Below are positions 62,726-64,000 of a stretch of 64,000 bases of DNA, piece by piece; position 1 is the stretch's first letter; the number at the start of each line of letters is the position of its first letter. This DNA is from Bryobacterales bacterium. GTDB taxonomy: Bacteria > Acidobacteriota > Terriglobia > Bryobacterales > Bryobacteraceae. The stretch covers positions 148,269-212,268 of the forward strand of contig PLEX01000225.1 in NCBI GenBank assembly GCA_003136575.1, given 5' to 3'. A program made the translations under genes and the position numbers. The notes beneath the pieces were generated by a model. It was given only the letters and a program-made list of their open reading frames with translations. It made no database searches and was not told the origin of the DNA.

Positions 62726-63544
62726 CTACCGCGCTTCGTTTCCGTAGGCTTCCAGCGTAAATCGGACCGCTGAACTCAGATTCTCGACCGCGAAAGGCTG
62801 GCTCTCCCGCATCTCAATCGAGATCCAATGTGAATAGCCCCGCCCTGAAAGCTCGCTCGCGAATTGCGCGTGGTCTACCTTGTCCGGTCCTATCGGACCC
62901 AGAAACGGTTCGCTGACATGGAAATGCCGGAGCAGATCCATCGACTCGCCGATCAGAGACACCGGATCGCCGGCCAGCGTCATGCACGCCGTGTCGAGAT
63001 GCAGAAGGAAGCCCGGGTGATTCACCTCGCGCACGAGCCTGAGCGCGTCGGATGCGCGGGTGGCGAAATCGGCCTTGTATTCCCGCGGGTTCGCCTCCAT
63101 GACGATCGCCGTGCCCTCGGACAGAGCGGACTCGCCCAGCCTTCCGAAGAAATCCACAGCCGCCGTCCAGGCTGCGTCCGGATTCCCGTCTCCGACACGC
63201 CGGTTCACCGGAGATCCGAATACCAGCGCTCCGGCACCCAGGCGAGCGCAGACCCGCACGATGCCCCGCAGATAATCGAGCGTCCGGTTCCGCGTCTCCT
63301 CATTCTCGAAGAGAGTGAGTTCGGGCTTGCCAAACAGGAGAGCCTGCGATGCGACGATCTCGATTCCCCTGGATTCCCAGAATTGGCGGTAGGCATCGAT
63401 CTGAACGTCAGTTGCGTCTAATGGCGCAGGCCAGATCTTGGTTGGCGCAACTTCGATACCTCGAACGCCAAGCTCGACGAACGCGCTCGCAACGGCATCG
63501 TCCTGCTCGACCGGCCACGCAATGTTTGAAACAGCGAGTTTCAA
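62726..63544 (-). CDS. Sugar phosphate isomerase/epimerase-like TIM-barrel protein
   Basis: The start is a TTG seven bases after AGGAGG (then KLAVSNIAWPVEQDDAVASA); the frame upstream of it is open but has no family similarity. The 272-residue protein has the TIM-barrel isomerase pattern: GVRGIEVAPTKIWPAP, FGSPVNRRVGDGNP, IVMEANPREYKADF (metal-binding Glu), FLLHLDTACMTLAGD (Asp) and HFHVSEPFLGPIGPDKVDH (His). It lacks a signal peptide, unlike the Tat-exported relative earlier in the window, so it is cytoplasmic. Substrate unknown. Confidence 0.85.
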   Translation of the reverse strand: MKLAVSNIAWPVEQDDAVASAFVELGVRGIEVAPTKIWPAPLDATDVQIDAYRQFWESRGIEIVASQALLFGKPELTLFENEETRNRTLDYLRGIVRVCARLGAGALVFGSPVNRRVGDGNPDAAWTAAVDFFGRLGESALSEGTAIVMEANPREYKADFATRASDALRLVREVNHPGFLLHLDTACMTLAGDPVSLIGESMDLLRHFHVSEPFLGPIGPDKVDHAQFASELSGRGYSHWISIEMRESQPFAVENLSSAVRFTLEAYGNEAR

Positions 63545-64000
63545 GCCTGAACCTCCTTTGCACGCTCGCGAGTGACGAACAGCGGCGAGTTCACGAAGAG
63601 AAAACGATCGGCGTAACCTGGCGGTACGCGGCAAATGAGGGCGGAAGACATAGGGGAGAAGAGCGGGACAGAATACCTTCATGCCGAAGGTGCCCGTCCA
63701 AACAACACTCTAACATTCGTCCGGGCCCTTGGTCGTTTTCCGGAACAGACGACGACCGAGAGTCAGGCTACCGGTAACATCGAAATACGGGATATCATCC
63801 TGTCCATCGCGGATTTATCGCGGACAACGGCGTCGATGCAAGGCGGATGCGATAATCTAACGGAACTTGGCGCCGTTAGCCGAGGCAGGAAATTGCTTGC
63901 TGTGTCTCCGACGGAGTTTAGTCCGCATGGGAGAGAGGAGGCTCGGATGGAAAGACCATACGCTTCTCCGGAAAATTGTAACAGTTCAGGCCTCTGAGAA
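63545..64000. other. Right end of the window, no gene recognised
   Basis: A plus-strand frame of about 120 codons from 63635 exists but its translation has no recognisable motif, and no promoter or RNA gene was seen. The region may hold the promoter of the isomerase-like gene. Confidence 0.3.
63553..63558 (-). promoter_or_regulatory. Ribosome binding site deciding a TTG start
   Basis: AGGAGG (reverse strand) lies seven bases before the TTG of the isomerase-like gene, a textbook distance, and settles the choice of this rare start codon. Confidence 0.7.

Noticed and set aside
63635..63997. Plus-strand frame of 120 codons near the window end
   Set aside because: No motif or binding site; too weak to call a gene.

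Overview
The window looks like chromosomal DNA from an acidobacterium, most likely of the Bryobacterales/Solibacter type. This is inferred from the gene repertoire, not from a marker gene. The signs are a GC-rich coding style, a large SBBP beta-propeller protein, secreted peptidases and TPR proteins, a PmoA-like DUF6807 protein, a PEP-CTERM protein, many Ser/Thr kinases, and small DUF6496, lmo0937 and Thivi_2564 proteins. No rRNA, tRNA or CRISPR array was recognised.

Layout. 1-12 kb: the C-terminal half of a cyclic beta-glucan synthase-like GH94 protein, small stress-type membrane and soluble proteins, a BON-domain protein, a transglutaminase-like protein, a class-I flavin disulfide reductase, a decayed glucoamylase-like gene (one nonsense codon and one frameshift) and a secreted gamma-glutamyltransferase. 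12-23 kb: an HNH nuclease with a small partner, a coupled isomerase/amidohydrolase pair, a DUF882 protein, a coupled pair of transglutaminase-like proteins, a giant SBBP repeat protein and an aldo/keto reductase.

23-47 kb is the most striking part: an almost unbroken island of phospho-signalling and envelope genes. It holds two Ser/Thr kinases with intact catalytic motifs, an apparent pseudokinase, a PP2C phosphatase fused to a membrane anchor, an ABCG-type transporter fused to three FHA domains, a free FHA protein, a VWA-FHA protein, an M48 protease, a degenerate trypsin-like protein, TPR and coiled-coil secreted proteins, and two paralogous secreted proteins that share a C-terminal beta-rich domain. 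The arrangement (divergent and coupled short-gap operons) suggests one functional module in which kinases write phosphothreonine marks, FHA domains read them, PP2C erases them, and the output acts at the envelope, probably through the ABC transporter and secreted factors. The function is unknown.

47-64 kb: DUF6807 and double-M16 proteins, a CHAD protein, a complete IS1595-type insertion with 8-bp target duplications and two passenger genes, a DUF1080-like secreted protein, ilvD, a PEP-CTERM protein followed by a near-perfect terminator, a secreted protein made of eight 32-residue CX6C repeats, a large TPR lipoprotein and a second TIM-barrel isomerase-like protein.
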